This document shows positions 16,909 to 25,137 of a stretch of DNA of 64,000 nt, in pieces. Within the stretch, counting starts at the first letter, position 1. Every line of letters starts with the position of its first letter. A program made the position numbers and the translations under genes. The notes beneath the pieces are model-generated. The model was not told the DNA's origin. It saw only the letters and a list, made by a program, of their open reading frames with translations, and made no database searches. This stretch comes from Thauera sedimentorum (GTDB taxonomy: Bacteria > Pseudomonadota > Gammaproteobacteria > Burkholderiales > Rhodocyclaceae), in the NCBI RefSeq assembly GCF_014489115.1, contig NZ_JACTAH010000001.1:1922001-1986000 (forward strand), read 5' to 3'.

Positions 16909-16938
16909 TTGGACCTATATCTTTCGCGCTAGTAAAAT
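16909..16938 (+). promoter_or_regulatory. Candidate sigma-70 promoter for the signalling operon
   Basis: TTGGAC at 16909-16914 and TAAAAT at 16933-16938 with an 18-bp spacer, in an AT-rich stretch 42 bp before the receiver gene. It is the best -35/-10 pair in the 281-bp gap after the LysR gene. Confidence 0.4.
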
Positions 16939-16979
16939 CGCATACGGACGCAATCGTGCGTCGGCCCGAGGACCCCGCA

Positions 16980-17408
16980 ATGGCCGTAGTTAACATCCTT
17001 CTGGTGGAAGACGACGACGTCGACGTGATGGCCGTCAAGCGCGCCTTCCGCGACCTCAAGATCGCCAACCCGCTGTACCAGGCGCGCGACGGCCTGGAAG
17101 CGCTGGACATGCTGCGTGGCACTGGCGGACACGAACCGCTCCCCCGCCCCTACGTGATCCTGCTCGACCTCAACATGCCGCGCATGGGCGGGCTGGAGTT
17201 CCTCGATGAGGTACGCAAGGACCCCGAGCTGCACCGCAGCGTGGTGTTCGTGATGACCACCTCGGCCGACGAGCGCGACCGCGTCAGCGCCTACGACAAG
17301 AACGTGTCCGGCTACGTGCTCAAGCACAGCCCGGGACGCAGCTTCCTGGATGCGGTGTCGATGCTCGAACACTTCTGGCGGGTGGTCGAACTGCCGGACG
17401 TGCAATGA
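16980..17408 (+). CDS. Single-domain response regulator, Rcp1-like
   Basis: 142 aa, receiver only. Acidic pocket ED-DD at residues 10-13, phospho-acceptor D63 in ILLDLNMPRMGG, T/S switch in FVMTTSADERD, and lysine in YVLKHSPG. The opening NILLVEDDDVDVMAVKRAF is typical of Rcp-type regulators that partner phytochrome-like kinases, which often relay phosphate or act by protein contact. Its stop overlaps the next receiver-GGDEF gene (ATGA) and a CHASE3 kinase follows, so the three form one signalling operon. Confidence 0.92.
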   Translation: MAVVNILLVEDDDVDVMAVKRAFRDLKIANPLYQARDGLEALDMLRGTGGHEPLPRPYVILLDLNMPRMGGLEFLDEVRKDPELHRSVVFVMTTSADERDRVSAYDKNVSGYVLKHSPGRSFLDAVSMLEHFWRVVELPDVQ

Positions 17409-18325
17409 GCTCGCAGCGCGTCCTGCTCATCGACGACGACGAGGTCGACCGCCGCCTGGCGCGGCGTGCGCTGAGCCAGGCAGGCTGGCAGGGCGAGCTC
17501 GTGGAAGCGCCCACCGCCGACGAGGCCCGCAGCCTGGCCGCCACGCAGCACTTCGACTGCTTCCTGCTCGACTACCACCTGCCGGGCACCGACGGCCTCA
17601 CCCTGCTGGCCGAACTGCGCAGTACGCTGGCACCGCAGGTCCCGGTGGTCATGCTCACCGGCGAAGGCAACGAGATGATCGCGGTGCAGGCCATGAAGGG
17701 CGGCGCCTGCGACTACCTGCCCAAGGCGCTGCTGGCCCCCGACACGCTGCACCGCGCGCTCACCCATGCCCTTGAGCGCGGCCGTCTGGAGCGCGAACTG
17801 AGCGAAGCGCGCGCGCAACTCGAACACCAGGCCATGCACGACGGCCTCACCGACCTGGGCAACCGCCGTCTGTTCGTCCGTGATCTGGACCATGCACTGG
17901 CCGGCGCCCAGCGCGGCACCCAACGCACCTGCCTGCTGATGATGGACCTCAACCGCTTCAAGGCCGCCAACGACCGTTACGGACATGAAGCCGGCGACGC
18001 CGTGCTGACCGAAGTGGCGCGCCGGATGGAGGCCACCGGGCGGGCCAACGACCGCTTCTACCGCCTCGGCGGCGACGAGTTCACCGCGCTGATCGATGGT
18101 TCGGACCTGAACGGCGTGCTGGCCCTCGCCCAGCGCATCATCGACGCCGTGTCCGCACCGATCGCCTGGAATGACCATGAACTGCAGATCGGCATCAGCA
18201 TTGGCGTCGCCCCGCTGAGCGCCGACGGCACGGACCGCGACGAGCTGCTGCGCGCGGCCGATGGGGCCATGTACCAGGCCAAGCGCACCGGCCGCGGCGT
18301 CGCCTGCGCGGAAGGCGACTCGTGA
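17405..18325 (+). CDS. Response regulator with GGDEF diguanylate cyclase output
   Basis: 306 aa. Receiver at 1-120 with D56 as phospho-acceptor (CFLLDYHLPGTDG); GGDEF domain at about 140-300. The active-site GGDEF is intact at 222-226, and the allosteric I-site RxxD (RAND, 213-216) lies five residues before it, so product inhibition is expected. Makes cyclic di-GMP when phosphorylated. The 4-nt overlaps on both sides tie it to the Rcp-like receiver and the CHASE3 kinase. A c-di-GMP-degrading HD-GYP protein is encoded further along at 44680. Confidence 0.93.
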   Translation: MSSQRVLLIDDDEVDRRLARRALSQAGWQGELVEAPTADEARSLAATQHFDCFLLDYHLPGTDGLTLLAELRSTLAPQVPVVMLTGEGNEMIAVQAMKGGACDYLPKALLAPDTLHRALTHALERGRLERELSEARAQLEHQAMHDGLTDLGNRRLFVRDLDHALAGAQRGTQRTCLLMMDLNRFKAANDRYGHEAGDAVLTEVARRMEATGRANDRFYRLGGDEFTALIDGSDLNGVLALAQRIIDAVSAPIAWNDHELQIGISIGVAPLSADGTDRDELLRAADGAMYQAKRTGRGVACAEGDS

Positions 18326-19827
18326 CGCGCGCACGGCTCGGCACCAGGACGATCACCGGCGGCGTCTGGCTGTTGTTCGGAGTCGCCATGGTCATCTTGG
18401 TGAGCCTGCTCGGCGTACTCCACTGGAATCTAGCCGAGTTCAAGACGCTTGCCGACGGCTTCACCCGCACCGAAGCCATCGAGCGCGAACTGCGTGCGAT
18501 GCGCGAGGACATGATCGACGCGGAAACCGGCCAGCGGGGCTTCCTGCTCACTCAGAATCCCGCCTACCTCGAACCCTACGAGAACGCCACGGCGACCCTG
18601 CTTACGCGCTTCAGGTCGCTGCATGGCCTGGTCGAGGATGCACACGCCCAGGACCTGCTGGCGCGCATGCATCCGGTGGCCGAAGCGCGCATCGAGCTGC
18701 TGTCCCGGACGATCAGACTGACCCACGACGGGCGGCATGCCGAGGCCTTGAGGATCGTCCACGAAGGCACCAGCAAGGCGCTGATGGACCAGTTCCGCCG
18801 CTTGAACGACCAGGCCATCCAGCGCGAACTCGAACTGCTCGCCGCGCTGCGGAGCAACTTCCTGCGGCAGTTCGACCAGGTATTGATCTCCTCGGTCCTG
18901 GGTGGCCTTGCCGCGCTGGCGCTGCTCTGGTTCACCGCGCTGCGCACCGCGCGCCGGGTGGCCGGCCCGGTGCATGCCTTGCTGCACGGCATCGAGGCCA
19001 CCACCGCCGGCGACCTGCGCCACCAAGTCGCGGTGACCGACCATGACGAGATCGGCCGCATCGCCGAGGCCTTCAACCACATGAGCGAACGCCTGCGCCT
19101 GGCGCAGGACGAACGCGACGCCGCACTGCGCGAACTGCAGCGTAGCAACGCCGAGCTCGACAACTTTGCCTACGTCGCCTCGCACGACCTCAAGGCTCCG
19201 CTGCGCGGCATCCGCAACCTGACCGAGTGGATCGCCGAGGACGTGCGCGCGACCGCCTCGGAGGATACCCACGACAACCTGCGCCTGCTGCACAACCGGG
19301 TCGACCGCCTCGACAGCCTGCTGGAGAGCCTGCTGACCTACTCGCGCGTCGGCCGGCAGAACGGCCATGCCGAAACCGTGGACCTCGGCCGCCTGGTCGG
19401 CGAGATCCGCGACTACCTCGCGCCACGCCCCGGCTTCACCGTGAGCTGCAGCGCGGACATGCCCGTGCTGACCACCAACAAGGCACCGCTCGAGCAGGTG
19501 CTGCGCAACCTGATCAACAACGCCCTCAAGCACCACGATCGCGACACGGGACGGGTGACCGTATCGGCCACTCCCAGCGGGGAGTTCGTCGAGTTCCGCG
19601 TCGAGGACGACGGCCCCGGCATCGCACCCGAGTTCCACGAGCGCATCTTCCAGATGTTCCAGACCCTCAAGCCGCGCGACCAGGTCGAAGGCAGCGGCAT
19701 GGGCCTGGCCATCGTGCGCAAGACCATCGAGGGCTTCGGCGGCACGATCCGGGTGGAGAGTGCGCCGCCGCGGCGCGGGAGTTGCTTCGTGTTCACCTGG
19801 CCGACCCATGTCGAGGGCGTTTGCTGA
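18322..19827 (+). CDS. CHASE3-HAMP sensor histidine kinase
   Basis: 501 aa. First membrane segment 14-34, CHASE3-type helical periplasmic domain about 40-185 with the DAETGQRGFLLT signature at 67-78, second membrane segment about 187-206, HAMP about 207-262, then a HisKA domain with H288 in YVASHDLKAPLRGIRNL. The ATPase domain has NLINNALKHH, DDGPGIA and GSGMGLAIVRKT. The SHDLKAPLR form of the H-box is that of phytochrome-like kinases. Likely phosphorylates one or both receivers encoded just upstream and thereby controls c-di-GMP. The stimulus is unknown. Confidence 0.93.
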   Translation: MTRARLGTRTITGGVWLLFGVAMVILVSLLGVLHWNLAEFKTLADGFTRTEAIERELRAMREDMIDAETGQRGFLLTQNPAYLEPYENATATLLTRFRSLHGLVEDAHAQDLLARMHPVAEARIELLSRTIRLTHDGRHAEALRIVHEGTSKALMDQFRRLNDQAIQRELELLAALRSNFLRQFDQVLISSVLGGLAALALLWFTALRTARRVAGPVHALLHGIEATTAGDLRHQVAVTDHDEIGRIAEAFNHMSERLRLAQDERDAALRELQRSNAELDNFAYVASHDLKAPLRGIRNLTEWIAEDVRATASEDTHDNLRLLHNRVDRLDSLLESLLTYSRVGRQNGHAETVDLGRLVGEIRDYLAPRPGFTVSCSADMPVLTTNKAPLEQVLRNLINNALKHHDRDTGRVTVSATPSGEFVEFRVEDDGPGIAPEFHERIFQMFQTLKPRDQVEGSGMGLAIVRKTIEGFGGTIRVESAPPRRGSCFVFTWPTHVEGVC

Positions 19828-20093
19828 AGAGATGCGCCCCGGCTTGCGCGTGCCTGCCCATGAGGAGCAGTCGCACGCGTTCTGATGTCCTGCGCCCACG
19901 GCCAAGCCGCGCTGAGTGGCGGCACCGGCAGGAAAGGCCGGAGGCCAGGCTCTCGCACCCGCTGCGCGGCCACACGGAACGATAGACCGGCCCACTCACG
20001 GACACAGCCCGGGCACGGCGTCTTGCATGCGGCGCGCGCAGCTGCTATCCGACAAGAGAGGGGCCTGTGCCGCCCCTTCCCCGGAGAGCCGCC

Positions 20094-20567
20094 ATGAGCG
20101 CCCTGACGCTGACCTCGCCCGCCTTCGCCAACACGGCGGACATCCCCGCCATCTACACCTGCGACGGCCACGACAGTTCGCCGCCGCTCGCCTGGACCGC
20201 CCCGCCGGCCGGCACCCGCAGCCTGGCACTGATCGTGGAAGACCCCGACGCGCCCGATCCCGCCGCCCCGCAGCGGGTGTGGGTGCACTGGGTGCTCTAC
20301 AACCTCCCGCCCTCGGCCGGCAGCCTGCCGGCCGGCGTGCATGTCGACTCGCTGCCGCCCGGCACCCAGCAGGGACTCAACGACTGGAAACGCACCGGCT
20401 ACGGCGGCCCCTGCCCGCCCATCGGCCGCCATCGCTACTTCTTCAGGCTCTACGCGCTGGACAAGCTGCTGCCCGACCTCGGCCACCCCGACAAGCAGCG
20501 CCTGGTGCAGGCAATGCAGGGCCATGTGCTGGCCCAGGCGGAACTGCTGGGTTTCTACCAGCGCTGA
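20094..20567 (+). CDS. YbhB/YbcL-family PEBP-like protein
   Basis: 157 aa from ATG 20094 (GGAGA upstream). The phosphatidylethanolamine-binding fold is recognised by YTCDGHDSSPPLAWTAPPAG, LIVEDPDAPDP, WVHWVLYNLPP and YGGPCPPIGRHRYFFRLYAL. Bacterial members are cytoplasmic or periplasmic proteins of unclear role, sometimes called Raf kinase inhibitor-like. No signal peptide. It converges on the YceI lipoprotein gene, ending 9 bp from its stop. Confidence 0.92.
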   Translation: MSALTLTSPAFANTADIPAIYTCDGHDSSPPLAWTAPPAGTRSLALIVEDPDAPDPAAPQRVWVHWVLYNLPPSAGSLPAGVHVDSLPPGTQQGLNDWKRTGYGGPCPPIGRHRYFFRLYALDKLLPDLGHPDKQRLVQAMQGHVLAQAELLGFYQR

Positions 20568-20576
20568 CGGTGCCGT

Positions 20577-21287
20577 TCAGCGCAAGGGTTCGGCGGGGAC
20601 GGCCACCAGCCGCATCCTCACCTTCAGCGCATCGGCCACCTGCAGCGCACCGCCCAGGACGCTAAACGGCACGATACCGAAATCGCTCTGGCGGACCTCG
20701 AAGACCGCCGTGGCCACCAGGCGGCCCGGTTGTCGGTCGAGCGCGACCGGCACGGTCTGCCGGTGCTCCACGCCGCGCAGGCGGATGGCCACGGTGACGT
20801 CCGGCGCCCAGGCCGGGCCGGAGACCGACAGCGAGCGGATCTCCACCTGCGGGTGGCGCCCGGCATCCAGCACCGCCTCGCCGAGCATGTTGTTGCGCGT
20901 GCCGGCAGCCGCTTCGGCGCTCACCACCGAGGCGAAGGCCTCGCCCTCCTCGGCGCGCAGCGCCGGCTCGTCGACGCGGAAACCCGCCACCGGCAGGCGG
21001 AGCACGAAGGACGACAGCCGCAGTTCATCGGCCAGCACGATCTGACCGTCGATCGCCGCGGCACGGACGACGTGGTTGTGGCCCAGGCGCGCCAGCGTGC
21101 CGGCGCGGAACACCAGGAAGCGCACATCGGACTGCGCGGCGTCGATCACATGGGTTGCGGCGACCGGCGCCGGGCCCGGCGCGGGGAGTGTCTCGCCGAC
21201 GGCCGGCGCTACCGGCGGAACGCTGCCGCACCCGCTCAACAGCGTGGCGAACAGGCCCAGGATGAGGATGCGGCGCAACACGAGCAT
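20577..21287 (-). CDS. YceI-family lipoprotein
   Basis: 236 aa from ATG 21287. The leader LRRILILGLFATLLSGCGS is a lipoprotein signal with the modified Cys at about residue 20. The mature domain (HVIDAAQSDVRFLVFRAGTL through the C-terminal FEVRQSDFGIVPFSVLGGAL) is YceI-like, a lipocalin-type barrel that binds amphiphilic or isoprenoid molecules. FRAGTLARLGHNH recalls the subgroup with a conserved GHNH. The frame is open upstream into the inverted-repeat element, but the lipobox fixes the start. Confidence 0.88.
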   Translation of the reverse strand: MLVLRRILILGLFATLLSGCGSVPPVAPAVGETLPAPGPAPVAATHVIDAAQSDVRFLVFRAGTLARLGHNHVVRAAAIDGQIVLADELRLSSFVLRLPVAGFRVDEPALRAEEGEAFASVVSAEAAAGTRNNMLGEAVLDAGRHPQVEIRSLSVSGPAWAPDVTVAIRLRGVEHRQTVPVALDRQPGRLVATAVFEVRQSDFGIVPFSVLGGALQVADALKVRMRLVAVPAEPLR

Positions 21288-21336
21288 GACGGCAGGCTCC
21301 GGGGAAACAGTCGACGACCGGACCATTCTGGCACTA

Positions 21337-21606
21337 AGAGCCCCTAACAGAATGAAACGCCCCCGCGCCGGGCTGTCTTGGGGTGCAGCGCAAGGCGCGG
21401 CCCCGCCGCAATGCTGATTGCCTTGCAAGGGGGCGCAACGCGGCGATGCGCCCCAAGACAGCCCGGCCCTGCGGGTTGGGGGCCAGAAGCGGCGCTCGCT
21501 TTGTCGCGCTCCTTGCCAAGGGAGCCACCCTTGACTGCGTCGCGCTTCGCGCGGTCATCCGCTTCTGGCCCCCAATGCGGGGGCGTTTCATTCTGTTAGG
21601 GGCTCT
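21337..21606. mobile_element. 270-bp cloverleaf inverted-repeat element (MITE-like)
   Basis: The ends are perfect 30-bp inverted repeats at 21337-21366 and 21577-21606 (outer end AGAGCCCCTAACAGAATGAA). Directly inside are two further perfect 17-bp stems: 21367-21383 with 21451-21467, and 21476-21492 with 21559-21575. Single-stranded DNA or RNA would fold into a three-way junction with two long arms. TA occurs at both edges (21335-21336 and 21606-21607), consistent with a TA target duplication as made by IS630/Tc1 or some IS5-group transposases. No transposase frame fits inside, so it would be non-autonomous. It lies between yceI and phnA and could also form structured RNA. Confidence 0.75.
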
Positions 21607-21688
21607 ATGCGCCGGCCCGCCGCGCTTGCCGCGCACACGGCCGGGGCGCTACCCTCGCGGCCTTTCCAACCAGACGCGAGCCGCCACC

Positions 21689-22033
21689 ATGTCCACGATT
21701 CCGCCCTGTCCGCAATGCACGCTGGAGAACACCTACCCGGACGGCGACAACTACGTGTGTGCCGATTGCGGCTACGAATGGCCGATGGCCGCCGACGCGG
21801 AGACGGCCGAGGACGGCGAGCGCGAGGTGCGCGACGCCAACGGCAACCCGCTGGTAAGCGGCGACACGGTGGTGCTGGTCAAGGACCTGAAGGTCAAGGG
21901 CTCATCCACCACGCTCAAGGTGGGCACCAAGATCAAGAACATCCGCATCGTCGGCAGCGGCGACCACGAGGTGGACTGCAAGACCGACGCGGGCCAGTTC
22001 ATGCTCAAGGCCTGCTTCCTGCGCAAGGCCTGA
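21689..22033 (+). CDS. phnA: PhnA/YjdM zinc-ribbon protein
   Basis: 114 aa from ATG 21689. The N-terminal zinc ribbon CPQCTLENTY..CADCGYEW is followed by the PhnA domain (VRDANGNPLVSGDTVVLVKD, KVKGSS, IKNIRIVGSGDHEVDCK). E. coli YjdM is the equivalent; despite the name it is not phosphonoacetate hydrolase and its role is unknown. Soluble and single-gene here. The cloverleaf element ends 82 bp upstream, so its promoter may lie inside or just after that element. Confidence 0.93.
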   Translation: MSTIPPCPQCTLENTYPDGDNYVCADCGYEWPMAADAETAEDGEREVRDANGNPLVSGDTVVLVKDLKVKGSSTTLKVGTKIKNIRIVGSGDHEVDCKTDAGQFMLKACFLRKA

Positions 22034-22060
22034 AGCACGCCATGCTGCAACCGCTACCGC

Positions 22061-22133
22061 GTAGGAGCGGGCTTGCCCGCGATTCGGCCATCGTTTGATT
22101 TCAGGCCTCAATCGCGGGCAAGCCCGCTCCTAC
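22061..22133. repeat. REP-type palindromic unit, both arms of the GGGCTTGCCC kind
   Basis: Left arm GTAGGAGCGGGCTTGCCCGC at 22061-22080, and its full inverted copy ending in GCTCCTAC at 22133. It sits between convergent phnA and the cytochrome c peroxidase gene. Confidence 0.88.
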
Positions 22134-22145
22134 CAAACCATGTGA

Positions 22146-22168
22146 AACGGGGGCCATCGGCCCCCGTT
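22146..22168 (-). terminator. Stem-loop after the cytochrome c peroxidase gene
   Basis: Perfect 10-bp stem AACGGGGGCC / GGCCCCCGTT with a 3-nt loop, 26 bp beyond the peroxidase stop. The thymine run after it on the minus strand is short (TTTC), so termination strength is uncertain. It could act for both convergent genes. Confidence 0.55.
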
Positions 22169-22193
22169 CGTCATTGCTGCGGATGCGAGCGTC

Positions 22194-23195
22194 TTACTTG
22201 CCGAAGGGCTGCGGACGCGGCGTGCTGTCCGAGGACGGCGGCAGGATCGGCAGGGTGAAGCTCGGCTGATCGCCGGTCAGGGTCTTCAGGAAGGCGACGA
22301 TCTGCGCGTTCTCTTCCTTGGTGAACTTCTTGCCCAGCTGCAGGCGACCCATGATGTCCACCGCTTCGGTCAGGGTGTTGGCCGCACCGTCGTGGAAGTA
22401 CGGGTAGGTCATTTCCACGTTGCGCAGCGTCGGCACCTTGAAGTTGAAGCGATCGGCGTCCTTGCCGGTCACCGCCGAGCGGCCTTCCGCCGGGCTGGAG
22501 GCCTTGTACGGCTCGACCACGCCCATCTTCTGGAAGGAGTTGCCGCCCACGGCTTCGCCGTTGTGGCAGGCCACGCAGCCGCTGTTCTTGAACAGCTGAT
22601 AGCCGGCCAGCTCGGTGGCGTTGAGCGCGTCCTTCTTGCCGAGCAGCCACTGGTCGAAGCGCGAGTTCGGCGTCACCAGGGTCTTCTCGAATTCGGCGAT
22701 CGCGTTGGTCACCTGGTCGATGTCGATCTTGTCGGAGCCGAACACCTGCTTGAACTCACGCACATAGCCGGGGATGGACTCGAGCACGTCGATGGCCAGG
22801 GTGTGGCTGAAGGCCATCTCGCCCGGATTGGCGATCGGGCCGCCGGCCTGCTCCTTCAGGTCGGCCGCGCGGCCGTCCCAGAACTGCGCCACGTTGAGAC
22901 TGGAGTTGAGCACGGTGGGCGCGTTGATCGGACCCTGCTGCCACTTGTCGCCGATCGAGGTCGGGATGTTGTCGGTACCGCCCATCGACAGGTTGTGACA
23001 GGAATTGCAGGAGATGAAGCCGGACTTGGACAGGCGCGGATCGAAGTAGAGCTTCTTGCCCAGTTCGACCATGCCGAGGTTGATGTTCTGCGGCGGACGG
23101 ATCACCTGGATCGGTTCGTCCATGGCGGCCTGGGCGGTCTGGGCGGCAAGGCCGGACAACAGCGCAACGGCAACGGGCAGGATGGTACGTTTCAT
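22194..23195 (-). CDS. Periplasmic di-haem cytochrome c peroxidase
   Basis: 333 aa with a signal peptide (1-23, ending AQAA). Two haem c sites: CNSCH near residue 63 (peroxidatic haem) and CVACH near 208 (electron-accepting haem). Conserved stretches include GKKLYFDPRLSKSGF, NAPTVLNSSLN, FWDGRAADLKEQAGGPI and the C-terminal VPTLRNVEMTYPYFHDGA. It reduces H2O2 to water with electrons from small cytochromes or cupredoxins, protecting cells during microaerobic or denitrifying growth. Monocistronic, bracketed by a stem-loop. Confidence 0.95.
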   Translation of the reverse strand: MKRTILPVAVALLSGLAAQTAQAAMDEPIQVIRPPQNINLGMVELGKKLYFDPRLSKSGFISCNSCHNLSMGGTDNIPTSIGDKWQQGPINAPTVLNSSLNVAQFWDGRAADLKEQAGGPIANPGEMAFSHTLAIDVLESIPGYVREFKQVFGSDKIDIDQVTNAIAEFEKTLVTPNSRFDQWLLGKKDALNATELAGYQLFKNSGCVACHNGEAVGGNSFQKMGVVEPYKASSPAEGRSAVTGKDADRFNFKVPTLRNVEMTYPYFHDGAANTLTEAVDIMGRLQLGKKFTKEENAQIVAFLKTLTGDQPSFTLPILPPSSDSTPRPQPFGK

Positions 23196-23328
23196 CTTTG
23201 TTGCTCCCCTTCATCGTGGTTCAAACTTTGGACGCAGTCTAAACCCCGGAAAAGGTCGCAATTTGATCCCGGTCAACAAACACGCCGATCAGATAATGAC
23301 GGCCGACCGCGGTCGGCGGGCTGCCTGA

Positions 23329-25020
23329 TCAGGTGCTGACGCGCTCGCCGCGCACGATCTGGCGCGAGATGATGAACATCGGCAGCAGGCCGACGGCGAC
23401 GATGGTCAGCGCCGCGGTGGAGGCTTCGGTCAGGCGCTCGTCGGCGGCCAGCGTATGCGCCTGGGTGGCCAGGGTGTCGAAGTTGAAGGGACGCATCACC
23501 AGCGTGGCCGGCAGCTCCTTCATCACGTCCACGAACACCAGCAGGCCGGCGGTGAGCAGGCTGCCGCGCAGGATGGGCACATGCACCCGCCCCAGCGTGG
23601 CCCACTTGCCGTAGCCCATGCTGCGCGAGGCATCGTCCATGTTGGGGGTGATCTTGCCCAGGCTGGACTCCACCGAATGCAGCGCCACAGTCAGGAAGCG
23701 GCTCAGGTAGGCATACACCAGCGCGGCGATGCCGCCGGTCAGCACCAGCCCGGGATTGACCCCGAAGGCCGCCTCCCAGGCCGCGGCGATCTGGTTGTCC
23801 AGCCGGGTCACCGGGATCAGCACGCCCACCGCGATCACCGAGCCCGGCACCGCATAGCCCAAGGCGACGATGCGGTTGAGCATCTCAGGCAGGCGGCTGC
23901 GCGCCAGGCGCGCCGCGTAGGCCAGCAGCACCGCCAGCACCACGGCCAGCACGGCGGTGACCGCGGCGAGCACGAAGCTGTTGCGCGCCAGGTCGATGAA
24001 GCGCGCGCCGAACTGCGCATCGCCCTCGACCAGGGCCATCTTCAGCAGCAGGAAGCCCGGCAGCAGAAAACCGAGGAACAGGGGCATGAAGCAGGCAAAG
24101 GCGGCCAACGCACCGGCTGCCGGCGACAGCCGCTTGCGCACCGGCCGTGCGGCGCTGCGCGAGGTGTTGTTGAAGCGCGCCCGCCCACGGCTGGCGCGTT
24201 CGAGCAGCAGCACCAGGATGACGAAGGCGAGCAGCGAGGCGGACAACTGCGCCGCGGCGATGCGGTCGCCCAGCGAGAACCACGCCCGGTAGATGCCGGT
24301 GGTGAAGGTCTGCACGCCGAAATAGGCCACCGTGCCGAAGTCGGCCAGGGTCTCCATCAGCGCCAGCGCGGTGCCGGCGACCACCGCGGGGCGGGCCAGC
24401 GGCAGCGACACGCGGAAGAAACTGCCCCACGGTCCCAGCCCCAGCGAGCGCCCGGCTTCCAGCATGCCCGAGGCGCGCTCGAGGAAGGCGGTGCGCACCA
24501 GCATGTAGACGTAGGGGTAGAGCACGAACATGAACATCGCCACCGCGCCGCCCACCGAACGCACGTCGGGAAACCAGTAATCCCCCGCGCGCCAGCCGAA
24601 CAGTTCGCGCAGCCAGGTCTGCACCGGGCCGACGAACTGCAGGGTGTCCGTGTAGACATAGGCCATCACGTAGGCCGGCACCGCCAGCGGAAGCACCAGC
24701 GCCCACTCGAAGAAGCGCCGCCCGGGGAAGTCGTGCATGGTGGTCAGCCAGGCGGTGGTCACGCCGATGCTGGCCACGCCAAGCCCGGCGCCGATGCACA
24801 GGATCACCGTGTTGCGCAGGAACTCGCCCAGCACGGTGTCGGCCAGGTGCGCCCAGGTCGCCGAGGTGCCGCCCACCAGCACGTTGGAGAATACCGACAG
24901 CACCGGCATGGAGATCAGCGCGGCGATCAGCACCGCCACCACGGTGAGCGTGGACCAGTACCGGCGCACGCGCAGCGCGATCCCCGGTCGGCCTGCCTTC
25001 ACTCCTTGCACGATGTCCAT
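23329..25020 (-). CDS. Fused-domain iron(III) ABC transporter permease
   Basis: 563 aa from ATG 25020 (GGGAGCG upstream), about 12 membrane segments in two homologous halves, each with a permease EAA loop (RSLGLGPWGSFFRVSLPLAR and SMGYGKWATLGRVHVPILRG). This double permease is the FbpB/AfuB/SfuB type that imports ferric iron; thiamine permease ThiP is the main alternative. The ATPase gene is divergent, 117 bp away. No substrate-binding protein gene lies nearby, so FbpA must be encoded elsewhere. Confidence 0.88.
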   Translation of the reverse strand: MDIVQGVKAGRPGIALRVRRYWSTLTVVAVLIAALISMPVLSVFSNVLVGGTSATWAHLADTVLGEFLRNTVILCIGAGLGVASIGVTTAWLTTMHDFPGRRFFEWALVLPLAVPAYVMAYVYTDTLQFVGPVQTWLRELFGWRAGDYWFPDVRSVGGAVAMFMFVLYPYVYMLVRTAFLERASGMLEAGRSLGLGPWGSFFRVSLPLARPAVVAGTALALMETLADFGTVAYFGVQTFTTGIYRAWFSLGDRIAAAQLSASLLAFVILVLLLERASRGRARFNNTSRSAARPVRKRLSPAAGALAAFACFMPLFLGFLLPGFLLLKMALVEGDAQFGARFIDLARNSFVLAAVTAVLAVVLAVLLAYAARLARSRLPEMLNRIVALGYAVPGSVIAVGVLIPVTRLDNQIAAAWEAAFGVNPGLVLTGGIAALVYAYLSRFLTVALHSVESSLGKITPNMDDASRSMGYGKWATLGRVHVPILRGSLLTAGLLVFVDVMKELPATLVMRPFNFDTLATQAHTLAADERLTEASTAALTIVAVGLLPMFIISRQIVRGERVST

Positions 25021-25058
25021 TACGCTCCCGTCCGTGCCTGCGGCAATTCGTCTATGGC

Positions 25059-25077
25059 GAAAATTATAATTGATCGC
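25059..25077. promoter_or_regulatory. Candidate Fur box between the iron transporter genes
   Basis: GAAAATTATAATTGATCGC agrees with the 19-bp Fur consensus at 12 positions by hand count. It lies in the only AT-rich patch of the 117-bp divergent promoter region, where it could repress both transporter genes when iron is plentiful. Confidence 0.4.
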
Positions 25078-25137
25078 ATTTGGATTGCCGCAGTGCAATA
25101 ATCAATTCCATCCTGTCCGTTCACTCCGGATACCGAA

